Part shown: positions 26,598-35,339 of the stretch, in pieces
Layout of the letters: the number at the start of each line of letters is the position of its first letter
Numbering within the stretch: the stretch's first letter is position 1
Assembly (NCBI GenBank): GCA_903919125.1
Contig: CAIXGS010000076.1
Span: 310,001-374,000 of the forward strand
Length of the DNA: 64,000 bases
Direction: 5' to 3'
DNA from: an uncultured Spartobacteria bacterium
GTDB taxonomy: Bacteria > Verrucomicrobiota > Verrucomicrobiia > Chthoniobacterales > Chthoniobacteraceae
Translations under genes and position numbers: made by a program
The notes under the pieces: generated by a model
Database searches by the model: none
What the model was told of the DNA's origin: nothing
Seen by the model: only the letters and a program-made list of their open reading frames with translations

Positions 26598-27062
26598 CCC
26601 TCAGGCGCATCTTCTTCTGGAAACTCCTCTAATTCAAAAACATCCAGTCGTGGCAGTGAGGCGCCGACAGGCAGCGGTTCCAAAAAATCTTCTGGTGGGA
26701 CGTCCACCCAATCGCAATCTGCGGCTGAACCGCAAAAATCTTCCGACGCACCTAAGCGGCGTACGGTTTCAAAAGAGAGCACCTCAAAGGAAAAACTCGC
26801 GACGGATATCTCCGAAAAAGACAAATTAGCAACCGAAGACGAGCGCTTTAATGTTGCGAGAAAGGCCGCATCCGAGGATCCACGCATCGTAGAACTCCGC
26901 GCGAAAGCCGACGCTGCGAAAACTGACGAGGCATCGAGCAAAGCCTTGCGCTCATATTTCCGCGCTTTGTACGAAAAGATGCGCGAGATCTCGCCGGCTC
27001 TTGAAGAGCGCATCAATCTAACGGAAACGGCTGCGCTGCGGGCTCTTCCTGCTAACAAGTAG
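26529..27062 (+). CDS. Exported Ser-rich protein with coiled-coil, unknown function
   Basis: A 177-residue protein. A signal peptide (RRTLSCALVLIIAGSLAQAAE) is followed by about 75 residues rich in Ser, Lys and Gly. An Ala/Glu/Lys/Arg-rich helical region (RFNVARKAASEDPRIVELRA) and a C-terminal helix pair with YFRALYEKMREISPALEERIN complete it. The ATG at 26529 directly precedes the signal peptide and is preferred over a start 20 codons upstream. The gene lies 16 bases before a small membrane protein on the same strand. No family recognised. Confidence 0.7.
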   Translation: MRRTLSCALVLIIAGSLAQAAEQPSGASSSGNSSNSKTSSRGSEAPTGSGSKKSSGGTSTQSQSAAEPQKSSDAPKRRTVSKESTSKEKLATDISEKDKLATEDERFNVARKAASEDPRIVELRAKADAAKTDEASSKALRSYFRALYEKMREISPALEERINLTETAALRALPANK

Positions 27063-27078
27063 CCCCAAAGATCGCCAG

Positions 27079-27495
27079 ATGCGCTTTTTGGACGCTCACT
27101 TCGCCGTGAGTCTGGCCCTTGCCGCCGTGCTGTGGACGGTGCAACTGGTTATTTACCCGGCATTTGAATTCATAGATCCGAATCAATTTGGAAGGTGGCA
27201 TTATCGTTATACAGGCGCCATAACTTGGATCGTGGCACCGTTGATGCTCACCCAGTTTTCCGGAGTAGCAGGCAGGTTAGTTGTCCTCGGAAGGCCCGAC
27301 AACATTTGGTGGGTCGAACTTTTTTGCACCCTGATTGCGTGGGTGGTGACTTTCCTAGTTTCCGTCCCACTCCACAATAGGCTCCAGCGCGAACGCAATG
27401 AAGCCGCAATGATCTCGCTGGTGCGCACCAACTGGTGGAGAACCGCAGCATGGACCATCACTGCAATTTGTAGCGGTCTCGCAGCTAAAACATAA
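27079..27495 (+). CDS. Four-helix integral membrane protein
   Basis: A 138-residue hydrophobic protein with about four membrane segments: AVSLALAAVLWTVQLVIYPAF is the first (split over its length), then WIVAPLMLTQFSGVAG, FCTLIAWVVTFLVSVPLHN and WTITAICSGLAA. The conserved-looking H(Y)RY motif after the first helix and PLHNRL after the third recall DUF1772-like small membrane proteins, but I am not sure of the family. It is probably co-transcribed with the Ser-rich exported protein upstream. Confidence 0.72.
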   Translation: MRFLDAHFAVSLALAAVLWTVQLVIYPAFEFIDPNQFGRWHYRYTGAITWIVAPLMLTQFSGVAGRLVVLGRPDNIWWVELFCTLIAWVVTFLVSVPLHNRLQRERNEAAMISLVRTNWWRTAAWTITAICSGLAAKT

Positions 27496-27720
27496 GCGGG
27501 CATCCAATAAGGAAAACCGCTTAGGGCTCTTACCCGAAGCAACGTAGTTTTACGTATGGTGATTCGTGCGCGCGAGGTCCTCGTTTGAAAGGTTGCAGTG
27601 GTAAAGATCCGAACCCTGTTGTCCAAGTTGAAGAAGCGTTTCAGCAGCTCGCAAATCGAAATTGTCGCAGTGCGCGAAAAGAGCTAAAGCGGAAGACACA
27701 ATCAGGAAGTAAAGCGCTCG

Positions 27721-30399
27721 TTATTTTTCTCCCTTGAGAAAGGCAATCAAGTCGGCGAGATCCTGCGTATTCATGGTTGCCTCCAAGCCACCAGGCATTA
27801 AGGATCCTGGAAATGCTTCTAGTTTAGAGAGATCCGCACGCAATACGCTTGTCTCCTGAGCCAACGGGCCGCGCAGGGTGATTGAGGTGGGTGTCTCGCT
27901 GGCCATGATGCCGCTCAAGCTGCGGCCATCCTTCGTTTCGGCAACGTACGCGGTGAAAGCCGGCGCGATTTCGGCGTCTGGCACGAGGATGTGAAAAAGG
28001 ATGTTCTCCTTGGTCTGATTTCTGATGTCCAAGAGGTCAGGCCCCACGGCGTATCCCTGACGTTCAAGACGATGACAAGCAGCGCAAACATTCCCGAACA
28101 CTTCCCGACCGTGCGCTGCTACCGGAGTCAAAAGCAACGATGCTTTAGCCGCTTCAAACGCCTGCTCACGGCCCGCCAACGCTGTCGCGAACACCCTTTC
28201 TGCACGCTGTCCAATCACGGGATCCTTCTGTTTGAGCAACTGTTTGCGGCGCACTCCGCTCACGGCACTTAGTGGGAGTGCTCCAGATTCCATCGCGTCC
28301 AAAAGTCCGCTGGCGTGAAAGCTGGAACTTAGGAGCGCGCTCAAAACCGTCTCGCGCTGGGACGGGGACTTGGCGCCCCAAGAGGCCATCAAAAACCCGC
28401 AGACTTCTGGACGGTTAAAAGCCGCCAGCCCCCGGATTGCCGCAGCGCGCAGTTCAGCATCCGGTTCGCTACTCGCAAGAGCACGCAACTTTTCCGACGC
28501 ATCCTCCCAGCTCATCCGAGCAAGCAAGCCCACAGCGGGCATTCTTTCACTGGCTGTCCGCGCCGCATCCGTGGCGAGTTCAGAAACATCGTGAAATCTG
28601 GCAGTCAGCCACGGAGATTGGGAGTCTCGCCCCTGACCATTTCCAGATGTGGCGGTGTCGATCCGGCGGTTGTGTTTTTCAAAAAAGCCAAGCAACAAGG
28701 GAAGCACCGTTGAGGATCGCTGCGTCACGGCAGGTGCGTTTTCCACGATAGACTCCAGCGCCGCCAGATCTTTAAAACTGCCTCCAAGAAATCCCAAAAA
28801 TTGCTGCGCACCGGACCCCTTAACCTGAGCTTCACTCAAAGAGTTGAGCACCGCTTTTAAAATTTCAGATTCGCGTCCGAAGATTCCACTGAGCACCGCG
28901 GCGCGAGTCCAGCGGTCCTCCATGTCACGAATTGCTATGGATGCTAGAGTTGCTGTCGCACGTGGATCGGAAACATTGCCCAGAGCCAAAGCCGAAAGAA
29001 AGCGAGTGCGCGCATCCGGAGACGATGCGGCGGCCAGACGTTCTGCTAACCAAACCTCTGCTGCTTGCGTATCAGAAGGTTGTAACTGCGCCAGCCAAGT
29101 ATCTTCGGACACTGAGGAAACGGCGGGCTCTTTGCTTTCCACCCGCGCTTGGGCACTTACACGCCAAATGCGTCCCAATTCCTTGCCGGTTTCAAAGTCC
29201 GTATGTTTGCGGACTTCCTGCGGAAGATAATCCGGGTGCTCGATGATTTTGCGATACATGTCGGCGACGTAAAGCGACTGATCCGGTCCCCGCGCCAGAT
29301 ACACGGGCCGGAACCAATCATCCCGAGAGGCCACGAATTCCATTCCATTTAAAAGAGGCTCAGCCGCAAATGCAGCTCCGTGCGCAACCAATTTATCCGC
29401 ATGAACAAGATTCCCCGTCGGGTCGCATGAAAAGGCGCAGCCCGTGTAAACGGCAGGAAGATTTCCACCGCGCCAGATATGAATGCCACATGCGGCGCTG
29501 AACGAACCTGCGTGGGAATCCGCTGTGGTAATGTTGGAGCTCACCGGAAAGAGTCGCACCCCAGCACCGCCGCCACTGAGCCCAGATTGCACGGAACGCT
29601 CGCTACAATCCTGAACGGTTTCACTAAACGTCAGAGTCGGATTACGGCGCAACCACTTGGAGGAAAGCACGACCTGCTGAACAGGCAAGCGGTTCATGCA
29701 AATGAATCGACGACCCGCAGCGTCGAACGACATTCCGTACTGAGAGCGGCCGTCGAGGTTTTCGACTTCAAGCGTCTCCGGGTTAAAGCGCACGTCGCCA
29801 GTCATTTTTAATGGTGGCCGCTCTGGATGCTCAGGGCAACTGAGAGTTCCGCCGCTCAATCCAGCGGCGAGATAGATCCAGCCGTCCGGCCCAATGGAGG
29901 GACAATTCACACGAAGCTGCGTGCTGCCGGTTGTGCCGAATCCGGTTAGTAACACTCGGCGTTCATCGGCATGACCACTCCCATGAGAGTCACGCAGAAA
30001 CAAGACGTCTGGGGCGCAAGTGACGATGAGGCCGCCATTCCAAGGTAATACGCCGTTTGGAAACGTGAGGCCGTCCGCGAAAACTGTGCGCCGGTCCATG
30101 CGTCCATCTCCGTCTGTATCCTCGAGCATTGCGATTACACCAGCGGGCGCCTCACCCTCCTTTGGGCCGATGGGATAGCCACGATTTTCCGCAACAAACA
30201 GCCGCCCGCGCTGATCAAAGGCGAAGGCGCACGGGGAGGTCACTAGCGGTTCCGCAGCCACCAAGTCCACGCGCAAACCCGGGGCGACCACAAACGCCTC
30301 CCGAGCGGCCTGTGGTGAAAGTGGACTGGAGAGCGGCGCGGCATGAAGCTCGACGATGCCGTAGATCGCGAACACGAGACTGCAGAAGAGCCGCTTCAT
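27721..30399 (-). CDS. PVC-type membrane-bound dehydrogenase with HEAT repeats and C-terminal haem
   Basis: An 892-residue exported protein of the PVC 'membrane-bound dehydrogenase' family. After a signal peptide, a beta-propeller domain begins with the family block LRVDLVAAEPLVTSPCAFAF and DQRGRLFVAENRGYP. A central helical HEAT-like region (LRALASSEPDAELRAAAIRGLAA) follows, then a C-terminal cytochrome c domain with a CxxCH haem site (VCAACHRLE) near residue 770 and a Met region further on. Related proteins resemble quinoprotein glucose/sorbosone dehydrogenases. It starts inside the stop of the ceramidase-like gene (ATGA overlap), so expression is coupled. It likely oxidises a sugar-like substrate in the periplasm; this is inference. 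Confidence 0.9.
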   Translation of the reverse strand: MKRLFCSLVFAIYGIVELHAAPLSSPLSPQAAREAFVVAPGLRVDLVAAEPLVTSPCAFAFDQRGRLFVAENRGYPIGPKEGEAPAGVIAMLEDTDGDGRMDRRTVFADGLTFPNGVLPWNGGLIVTCAPDVLFLRDSHGSGHADERRVLLTGFGTTGSTQLRVNCPSIGPDGWIYLAAGLSGGTLSCPEHPERPPLKMTGDVRFNPETLEVENLDGRSQYGMSFDAAGRRFICMNRLPVQQVVLSSKWLRRNPTLTFSETVQDCSERSVQSGLSGGGAGVRLFPVSSNITTADSHAGSFSAACGIHIWRGGNLPAVYTGCAFSCDPTGNLVHADKLVAHGAAFAAEPLLNGMEFVASRDDWFRPVYLARGPDQSLYVADMYRKIIEHPDYLPQEVRKHTDFETGKELGRIWRVSAQARVESKEPAVSSVSEDTWLAQLQPSDTQAAEVWLAERLAAASSPDARTRFLSALALGNVSDPRATATLASIAIRDMEDRWTRAAVLSGIFGRESEILKAVLNSLSEAQVKGSGAQQFLGFLGGSFKDLAALESIVENAPAVTQRSSTVLPLLLGFFEKHNRRIDTATSGNGQGRDSQSPWLTARFHDVSELATDAARTASERMPAVGLLARMSWEDASEKLRALASSEPDAELRAAAIRGLAAFNRPEVCGFLMASWGAKSPSQRETVLSALLSSSFHASGLLDAMESGALPLSAVSGVRRKQLLKQKDPVIGQRAERVFATALAGREQAFEAAKASLLLTPVAAHGREVFGNVCAACHRLERQGYAVGPDLLDIRNQTKENILFHILVPDAEIAPAFTAYVAETKDGRSLSGIMASETPTSITLRGPLAQETSVLRADLSKLEAFPGSLMPGGLEATMNTQDLADLIAFLKGEK

Positions 30400-31904
30400 T
30401 TGAGCTGGGGTGCGAGATTACCGTAAAGCCACGGCTGCTTAAACTGGGGTGCCGCTGGCGGTTCGGGCAAGGGGGTTGGTTTAAAGCGATGCGCCAGTTC
30501 CACGCCGACTTCACGGAACTGTGTCCCTGCCGTGACCTCCAAATTACTATAGCTGGTCAGCCGCGTTTCGTAGCCACCACCCGTGGCACTGAAAGCCTCC
30601 TCCGTAGGGACATATCCGACGCAACCGTTGGCTAATTCAACCGGAAAAGTGAGTGGAAAGCCGCTTTGTTTTTTAAGCTCCAACCCGTAGGCGCAAAAGT
30701 ATTCCGCAGGGTTTGAAACGCAAACTACCGGACCTATCTGGATCGCCTGCACTTCAACTTCCAGTTTTGGCGACTTAGCCAATGACGCGTCTAGGAGCAG
30801 CGTTTCCTTCGCCCAAACCCACTGTGGATCACTGGCCGGTTTTCCGATCAATTCCAATGCCTCCCGCACGCGCTCCGGAGCAGGCGCCCGACGCGCGATG
30901 TTCCACGTTTTCTGTTCCACATTCACCGGCACCTCTGCGGTCCGCGTCTGGGACATTCCCAGAAGTACCTTCACAGCCTCAGCCCCGACGCGTCCCCCCA
31001 CCCACTGGGACCAAGAATCAGCATCAGGATTCGAGTGAATATCGAGATTGTTAACCTGCGTCACATCCCCGCAGGCACCTTGAAGAAAAACCACTTTCGC
31101 CTCTGCCCCGAAGTAGCCCTGGATCACCTTCTCCATGTAGTAAATCCAATTCGCACCAATCCCCGGTGCACTCGCAGTGGCGTGACAGGAAAAGTTTACG
31201 ATACAACCGGTTAGCTTCCCGTCTGGATTCCAAACCCCGATCACGCCAACCTCCGGATCAGTCGGCCCAGCGAATCCCAAGTTATCAGGGTTGCCCTTGC
31301 CAGGATGCGAATAAGACTGACCGTTTTTCATTCGGATCCTCCGATTGAAGGCCACCTGATCTTCGCGACCGCTGCCAAATCCAACGGTGACCTCGCTCCG
31401 AGCGGCATCCGCAGCAACCACTGCGTCCACGATCGCCGAGCGCACCTGCTCCAAATAAACTGGATCAGCACAAGAGGACTTTTGATAAGCGAGCTCTTTA
31501 ACCAAGTCTGAAGCGTGGTCAAACTCTCCAGGCTGAACCATTCCGATTGGGCCGGAAGAGTGAGAATGCGACGCACCCATGAGAACTGCATTAATGCCGC
31601 AGCGCGCGACGATTTCTTTCCTGACCTGAAGCACCAGCGCACGGGGAACAATCAAGGCATCCAGCCCCACAAGAGCCGCTCGGTGTTGCCCATCGTCAAA
31701 AACCGTTACACGAACCTTGCAAGGATCGTGAATCTTTTTAGAGAAGGCTTTGCCATAGCCGCCAGGGACTTCCATACCCATTTGCGGAGTAATATCGCGT
31801 TCTGCAAAACCAGCACGCACTCCTGCAAAAGCAGGCAAGGGCACCAGAACAAACGCAAGCGTCAACAGAAGACGAGGAACTCGGTCTTTGAGGGGAATTT
31901 TCAT
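30396..31904 (-). CDS. Neutral/alkaline ceramidase-like exported hydrolase
   Basis: A 502-residue exported protein with the N-terminal domain fold of neutral/alkaline non-lysosomal ceramidase. Signs are the start of the mature protein (AGFAERDITPQMGMEVPGG), the zinc-site region GASHSHSSGPIGM and NFSCHATASAPG. The family's C-terminal immunoglobulin-like domain is not evident. Proteins of this type are very numerous in PVC bacteria, far from ceramide biology, and most have unknown substrates. The signal peptide (LLTLAFVLVPLPAFA) is clear. The stop overlaps the PVC dehydrogenase start, so they form a two-gene operon. Confidence 0.86.
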   Translation of the reverse strand: MKIPLKDRVPRLLLTLAFVLVPLPAFAGVRAGFAERDITPQMGMEVPGGYGKAFSKKIHDPCKVRVTVFDDGQHRAALVGLDALIVPRALVLQVRKEIVARCGINAVLMGASHSHSSGPIGMVQPGEFDHASDLVKELAYQKSSCADPVYLEQVRSAIVDAVVAADAARSEVTVGFGSGREDQVAFNRRIRMKNGQSYSHPGKGNPDNLGFAGPTDPEVGVIGVWNPDGKLTGCIVNFSCHATASAPGIGANWIYYMEKVIQGYFGAEAKVVFLQGACGDVTQVNNLDIHSNPDADSWSQWVGGRVGAEAVKVLLGMSQTRTAEVPVNVEQKTWNIARRAPAPERVREALELIGKPASDPQWVWAKETLLLDASLAKSPKLEVEVQAIQIGPVVCVSNPAEYFCAYGLELKKQSGFPLTFPVELANGCVGYVPTEEAFSATGGGYETRLTSYSNLEVTAGTQFREVGVELAHRFKPTPLPEPPAAPQFKQPWLYGNLAPQLK

Positions 31905-31919
31905 TTAGGGGGATGAAAC

Positions 31920-31947
31920 GCAGAACCTATTTTGCAGAACCTATTTT
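31920..31947. repeat. Two tandem 14-bp repeats
   Basis: GCAGAACCTATTTT occurs twice head to tail, 15 bases upstream of the ceramidase-like start. The spacing of about 1.3 helical turns could suit a dimeric regulator, but it may equally be replication slippage. Confidence 0.75.
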
Positions 31948-31995
31948 AACCTAGAAAATTAGACCTGTTTTTGACTCGAATAACAACTCCAGCCG

Positions 31996-32196
31996 CTATC
32001 CACCCGCCACAATCCAAATAATTTCCACGCGATCATCCTCACGGAGACAACAGCCATCCCACTCGGTGCGGCGCAAAGCCACTCCATTGTGTTCCACGAG
32101 CAGCGCAGGGGCGGGCAATCCCAACTCCGCTACCAACTCGGCAACCGTTTGTGCTGTGGAAACCTCTCGCCGCTCCCCGTTCAAGACGATTTGCAT
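31996..32196 (-). CDS. thiS: Sulfur carrier protein ThiS
   Basis: A 66-residue beta-grasp protein ending in Gly-Gly (IWIVAGG), the tail that is adenylated and thiocarboxylated to donate sulfur to the thiazole ring of thiamine. MQIVLNGERREV at the start and AELVAELGLPAPALLVEHNG in the middle are typical. The start is the ATG at 32196; earlier in-frame starts overlap thiH. It follows thiH by 26 bases. thiG and thiF are not adjacent. Confidence 0.88.
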   Translation of the reverse strand: MQIVLNGERREVSTAQTVAELVAELGLPAPALLVEHNGVALRRTEWDGCCLREDDRVEIIWIVAGG

Positions 32197-32222
32197 AAAA
32201 TTCCAGTATGTCGGTGCACACC

Positions 32223-33335
32223 CTAGGCGGTCATGATCCCAGTATCCCAATCCTTCCAAACCGCCTCGAAGCCGAGCCTTCGCAGAGCAGCCGCCACCTC
32301 CGCCGGAGAACGTTCGTCCGCAATTGAAAACTGCTCGGTCGGCGCATTCCCAACCAACTCCGGAGCGGGCGCCACTACCCTGCCTCCGACCGTGTGATGA
32401 ACTGCGTCACGCCCCTGCCCCGTGTAACCACCCGGTTCGGTGTGACTCCCCGCGCTCATCATGGTCACCCCCAACGGCAGCAACGCATCCCTCAGCGCGG
32501 CGGTTTCGCGGGTGCTCATTACCAAGCCGACCTGCGGAAAACACACTCGAAAAGCACACATGAGCTGAGTGAAATCGCGATCGCCTAAAGGGTGCTTTGG
32601 CTCAAACTCTCCCGCGCAAGGACGCATTCGCGGGAGACTTACGGTAAACTGCGCCTTCCAACAGCGTTTCAACAAACTCTCCAAGTGCAGTGCAAGCGCC
32701 ACAGCTTCCGCTCGCCAATCCGCCAAACCAAACAGCGCCCCGATCCCAATGCGCCGAAACCCTGCCTCATAACCCCGTTCCGCGCAGGCCAACCGCCAGG
32801 CGTAGTCCCGCTTTGGCCCCGCGACATGCAGTTGCGAATACAATTCCGGGTCGTAGGTCTCTTGATAGACCAAAAGCGCCTCAGCCCCAGCAGCGACCAG
32901 CGGCTTGTAATCCTCCACGTCCAAAGGCGCTACTTCGAGCGCCACCGAAGGCACTTCCGCAGCCACCGCCTTAATACACCGTTCCAAATAGCCGTTGGAA
33001 ACAAACTTTGGATGCTCCCCCGCCACCAAAAGCAAACTGCGAAAACCCTGCGCCTTGAGGTGACGGACCTCCTCCAAGATCTGTGCAATGTCCAACGTCA
33101 CCCTCAAAATTGCATTTTCCCGCGAAAACCCGCAATACGTGCACGAATTAATACATTCGTTAGACAAATACAGCGGGGCAAACATTCGCACAGCATTCCC
33201 AAAGTTACGTCGCGTCAACAGCGCTGCCCCCTGCGCCATCTCCTCCAAACGTGCGTCCCCAATCGGTGCAAGCAGCGAAGTAAAACGCCGTATTAGGGGC
33301 GAGGCGGTCGTGGGATCAGCGTTCCAAAAACTCAT
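32223..33335 (-). CDS. thiH: 2-iminoacetate synthase (tyrosine lyase) ThiH
   Basis: A 370-residue radical SAM enzyme that cleaves tyrosine to dehydroglycine for thiazole formation. The iron-sulfur motif CxxxCxxC is Cys61, Cys65 and Cys68 (ECINSCTYCGFSREN). FRSLLLVAGEHPKFV, VYQETYDPELYSQLHVAGPK and SLPRMRPCAGEF are typical of ThiH rather than of the related HydG. The start is the ATG at 33335. No TPP riboswitch is apparent in the 130 bases upstream. Confidence 0.93.
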   Translation of the reverse strand: MSFWNADPTTASPLIRRFTSLLAPIGDARLEEMAQGAALLTRRNFGNAVRMFAPLYLSNECINSCTYCGFSRENAILRVTLDIAQILEEVRHLKAQGFRSLLLVAGEHPKFVSNGYLERCIKAVAAEVPSVALEVAPLDVEDYKPLVAAGAEALLVYQETYDPELYSQLHVAGPKRDYAWRLACAERGYEAGFRRIGIGALFGLADWRAEAVALALHLESLLKRCWKAQFTVSLPRMRPCAGEFEPKHPLGDRDFTQLMCAFRVCFPQVGLVMSTRETAALRDALLPLGVTMMSAGSHTEPGGYTGQGRDAVHHTVGGRVVAPAPELVGNAPTEQFSIADERSPAEVAAALRRLGFEAVWKDWDTGIMTA

Positions 33336-33466
33336 GGTAAATCCAAAGTCTAGAACTCTGCCCTACCTGAGCATCGTTGTCCACTGAGCCGGAACACCGA
33401 AAATACCGAGGGTAAAAACAAAGTCCTCCCCTTGCACTTTACCCAGCAATACAGCAAGCTGGCCTT

Positions 33467-33733
33467 GTGAAAGCTACCTTTCAAATTCCCGATGACCTCT
33501 ACCGTGAAGTCAAAGTCGAAACGGCTCGGGAAGGCCGCACCGTGCGCGAAGTGGCCATTAGTCTCTTCGAACAATGGCTGCGGCAAAAAAAACAGCAGCC
33601 TCCTCATGCCACTTCCATCGATTGGGACAGCTTTCAAGCCCCACTATCCCACTTGATGCCCAGCCAGGTGACCGATCACAGCGCTGAAGCCATTCGGAAT
33701 TCCGTCACTTCCCAATGGAATGAGCCACACTGA
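33467..33733 (+). CDS. vapB: VapB-like antitoxin
   Basis: An 88-residue protein. Its N-terminus (MKATFQIPDDLYREVKVETA, with REGRTVREVAISLFEQWLR following) is a ribbon-helix-helix-type domain, and the polar tail is likely to contact the toxin. The start is a GTG at 33467; there is no nearby ATG. It overlaps the PIN toxin gene by 14 bases and diverges from thiH. It is not a close copy of the antitoxin at 8799-9092. Confidence 0.82.
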   Translation: MKATFQIPDDLYREVKVETAREGRTVREVAISLFEQWLRQKKQQPPHATSIDWDSFQAPLSHLMPSQVTDHSAEAIRNSVTSQWNEPH

Positions 33734-34145
33734 AATCCGCTCAGCACTAGATACTTCTGTGGTCATGCGGCTGCTCACCGGCCAACCTATGGACCTCGCC
33801 ATAATCGCCCGCAGGTACATGGCGGAGACCGAGCAGGCGGGGGCAAAGGTTTTCGTGTCGAATCTCGTTGTTCTGGAGGCCTATTTCGCCTGCCAGCACC
33901 ACTACGGCATGCCCAAGGACGCCGTGCTCACCGGGCTCCAATCTCTTCTCTCCATGTCCACCTTCGCTGTACATCCCCAATTGCTCCCCCTACTTGCGAA
34001 CGAGGGGCTTTCCACCGCCAAGCCTGGCTTCCTCGATCGGTTGATTCATGCCGAGGCCACTTCCGCCCGTCTGCCCCTAGTCACCTTCGAAAAAGCTGCC
34101 GCTCGCCTACCGCAAACCCAGCTACTCATGGCAGCCGACCATTGA
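33720..34145 (+). CDS. vapC: PIN-domain toxin, VapC-like ribonuclease
   Basis: A 141-residue PIN-domain protein. The acidic positions are Asp in ALDTSVVMRLL, Glu in LVVLEAYFA and Asp in GFLDRLIHAEA. The fourth site reads Glu (TFEKAA) where many VapC proteins have Asp. The ATG overlaps the antitoxin stop region, the usual arrangement for co-translation. Expected activity is cleavage of tRNA or rRNA when the antitoxin is degraded. Confidence 0.87.
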   Translation: MSHTEIRSALDTSVVMRLLTGQPMDLAIIARRYMAETEQAGAKVFVSNLVVLEAYFACQHHYGMPKDAVLTGLQSLLSMSTFAVHPQLLPLLANEGLSTAKPGFLDRLIHAEATSARLPLVTFEKAAARLPQTQLLMAADH

Positions 34146-34379
34146 TCCGCGTACAATTCCATTTCAAGCATAACACATCCAACGGCTTGTAGCTTATAGC
34201 CTCAGAAAACACCTGCTTTTTACGATTCCCCCCTGCGCAAGTGGTTTTTCAATAACCATTAGATTCAAAAATTTCCAAAACCAACCTTCTATGAAATTCG
34301 TTAAACCCGCATAAAAATCCACCTCGTGCTTCGCGCTCGGCCGCGATGTGCTATGATGGTGGATCCACTGCGCGCTTCT

Positions 34380-34808
34380 ATGAACGACGAACAAATTCAG
34401 GCTCTTTATATGGACATCCTCTTGGAGGAAGGCTTTCGGCCTAAGGCAGATGATGAGGGTGATTTGGTCTTCAAATCTGAGGGCCGCTCCGTGTTTATAC
34501 GCATTGACCCTGACGACACCGAATTTCTCATGTTTTGCTGTCCAAACCTTTGGAAGTGCGAATCTGAAGAAGAAGAGCTTAGAGGATTGGCCGCAGCTTC
34601 TTATGCGACTGCAACGACCAAAGTAGCCAAAGTCAGCATCGTCGCCGACCAGGCTTGGGTCAGCGTCGAACTTTTTCTTCCAGCACCAGAACATCTTAGA
34701 AATGTGCTGACGCGCTCGTTAGGAGCCATGCACGCCGCGATTCGAAACTTTGTCGACAAAATGGACGAATTCCAAAAGGAAGACGAACCCTTCAAGTCAG
34801 GGGACTAG
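34380..34808 (+). CDS. YbjN-domain protein
   Basis: A 142-residue acidic protein resembling the YbjN family, whose fold is like that of type III secretion chaperones. The pattern is ILLEEGFRPKADDEGDLVF, SVFIRIDPDDTEFLMF and the closing helix around VLTRSLGAMHAAIRNFVDKM. The start is the ATG at 34380 (MNDEQIQALY); ATGs at 34353 and 34356 are possible. The biochemical role of the family is unclear. A PH-like gene follows in the same direction after about 120 bases. Confidence 0.7.
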   Translation: MNDEQIQALYMDILLEEGFRPKADDEGDLVFKSEGRSVFIRIDPDDTEFLMFCCPNLWKCESEEEELRGLAAASYATATTKVAKVSIVADQAWVSVELFLPAPEHLRNVLTRSLGAMHAAIRNFVDKMDEFQKEDEPFKSGD

Positions 34809-34926
34809 TCCCCCACCTTCACATCCCTCAATCAAGGGGAATATTGAAACTGGCGGGGCGGGAATTGAGGCTCTGCCCCAGTTTCAGCACCCTTTGATTC
34901 AAAACCAACGGTCATTCCGCCACCCC

Positions 34927-35283
34927 ATGACTGAAGTCTCAGTATCAGAGAATAAACTGATTATGGAGATTAAAGGTTGGCACAAGCTGTGGGCATTCAA
35001 AGGCCGATTGGAAGTTCCGTTGCAGAATATAATTGATTCACGTCCCGCAACTTCAGAACGCGTCAGGGGTTTTCGATTTCCGGGAACGTATATTCCTTGG
35101 GTGATCACCGCTGGAAGTTATTATGGGAAAGAAGGGTGGGTCTTCTGGGACGTCTGCAATTTGAAGCAAGCTATCGCCCTGAATCTCCGCGCCAACCGTT
35201 ATTCGAAGCTGGTTGTGGAAGTGCGTAACCCACAGCAGACACTCGCGCTCGTCCAACAAGCCCTCCAATCTCAGTCCAGTTAG
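34927..35283 (+). CDS. Bacterial PH-domain-like protein
   Basis: A 118-residue beta-rich protein. Strand patterns such as VSVSENKLIMEIKGWHKLW, LEVPLQNIIDSRPAT and LVVEVRNPQQTLALVQQAL are typical of bacterial PH-like domains that read surface or membrane cues. The FPGTYIPWVITAGSYYGKEG loop is characteristic of a small family I have seen in varied bacteria without a known role. I start it at the ATG at 34927. The open frame upstream crosses the end of the YbjN gene and is probably non-coding. Confidence 0.7.
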   Translation: MTEVSVSENKLIMEIKGWHKLWAFKGRLEVPLQNIIDSRPATSERVRGFRFPGTYIPWVITAGSYYGKEGWVFWDVCNLKQAIALNLRANRYSKLVVEVRNPQQTLALVQQALQSQSS

Positions 35284-35339
35284 GGAAGCTTTTTGGGGCG
35301 CAAATTATTCACTAGCAGACAGAAACGCTCGAATAGCGA

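Noticed and set aside
33336-33466. TPP riboswitch upstream of thiH
   Set aside because: Neither the CTGAGA element nor the conserved CTGATCTGG-type part is present on the minus strand.
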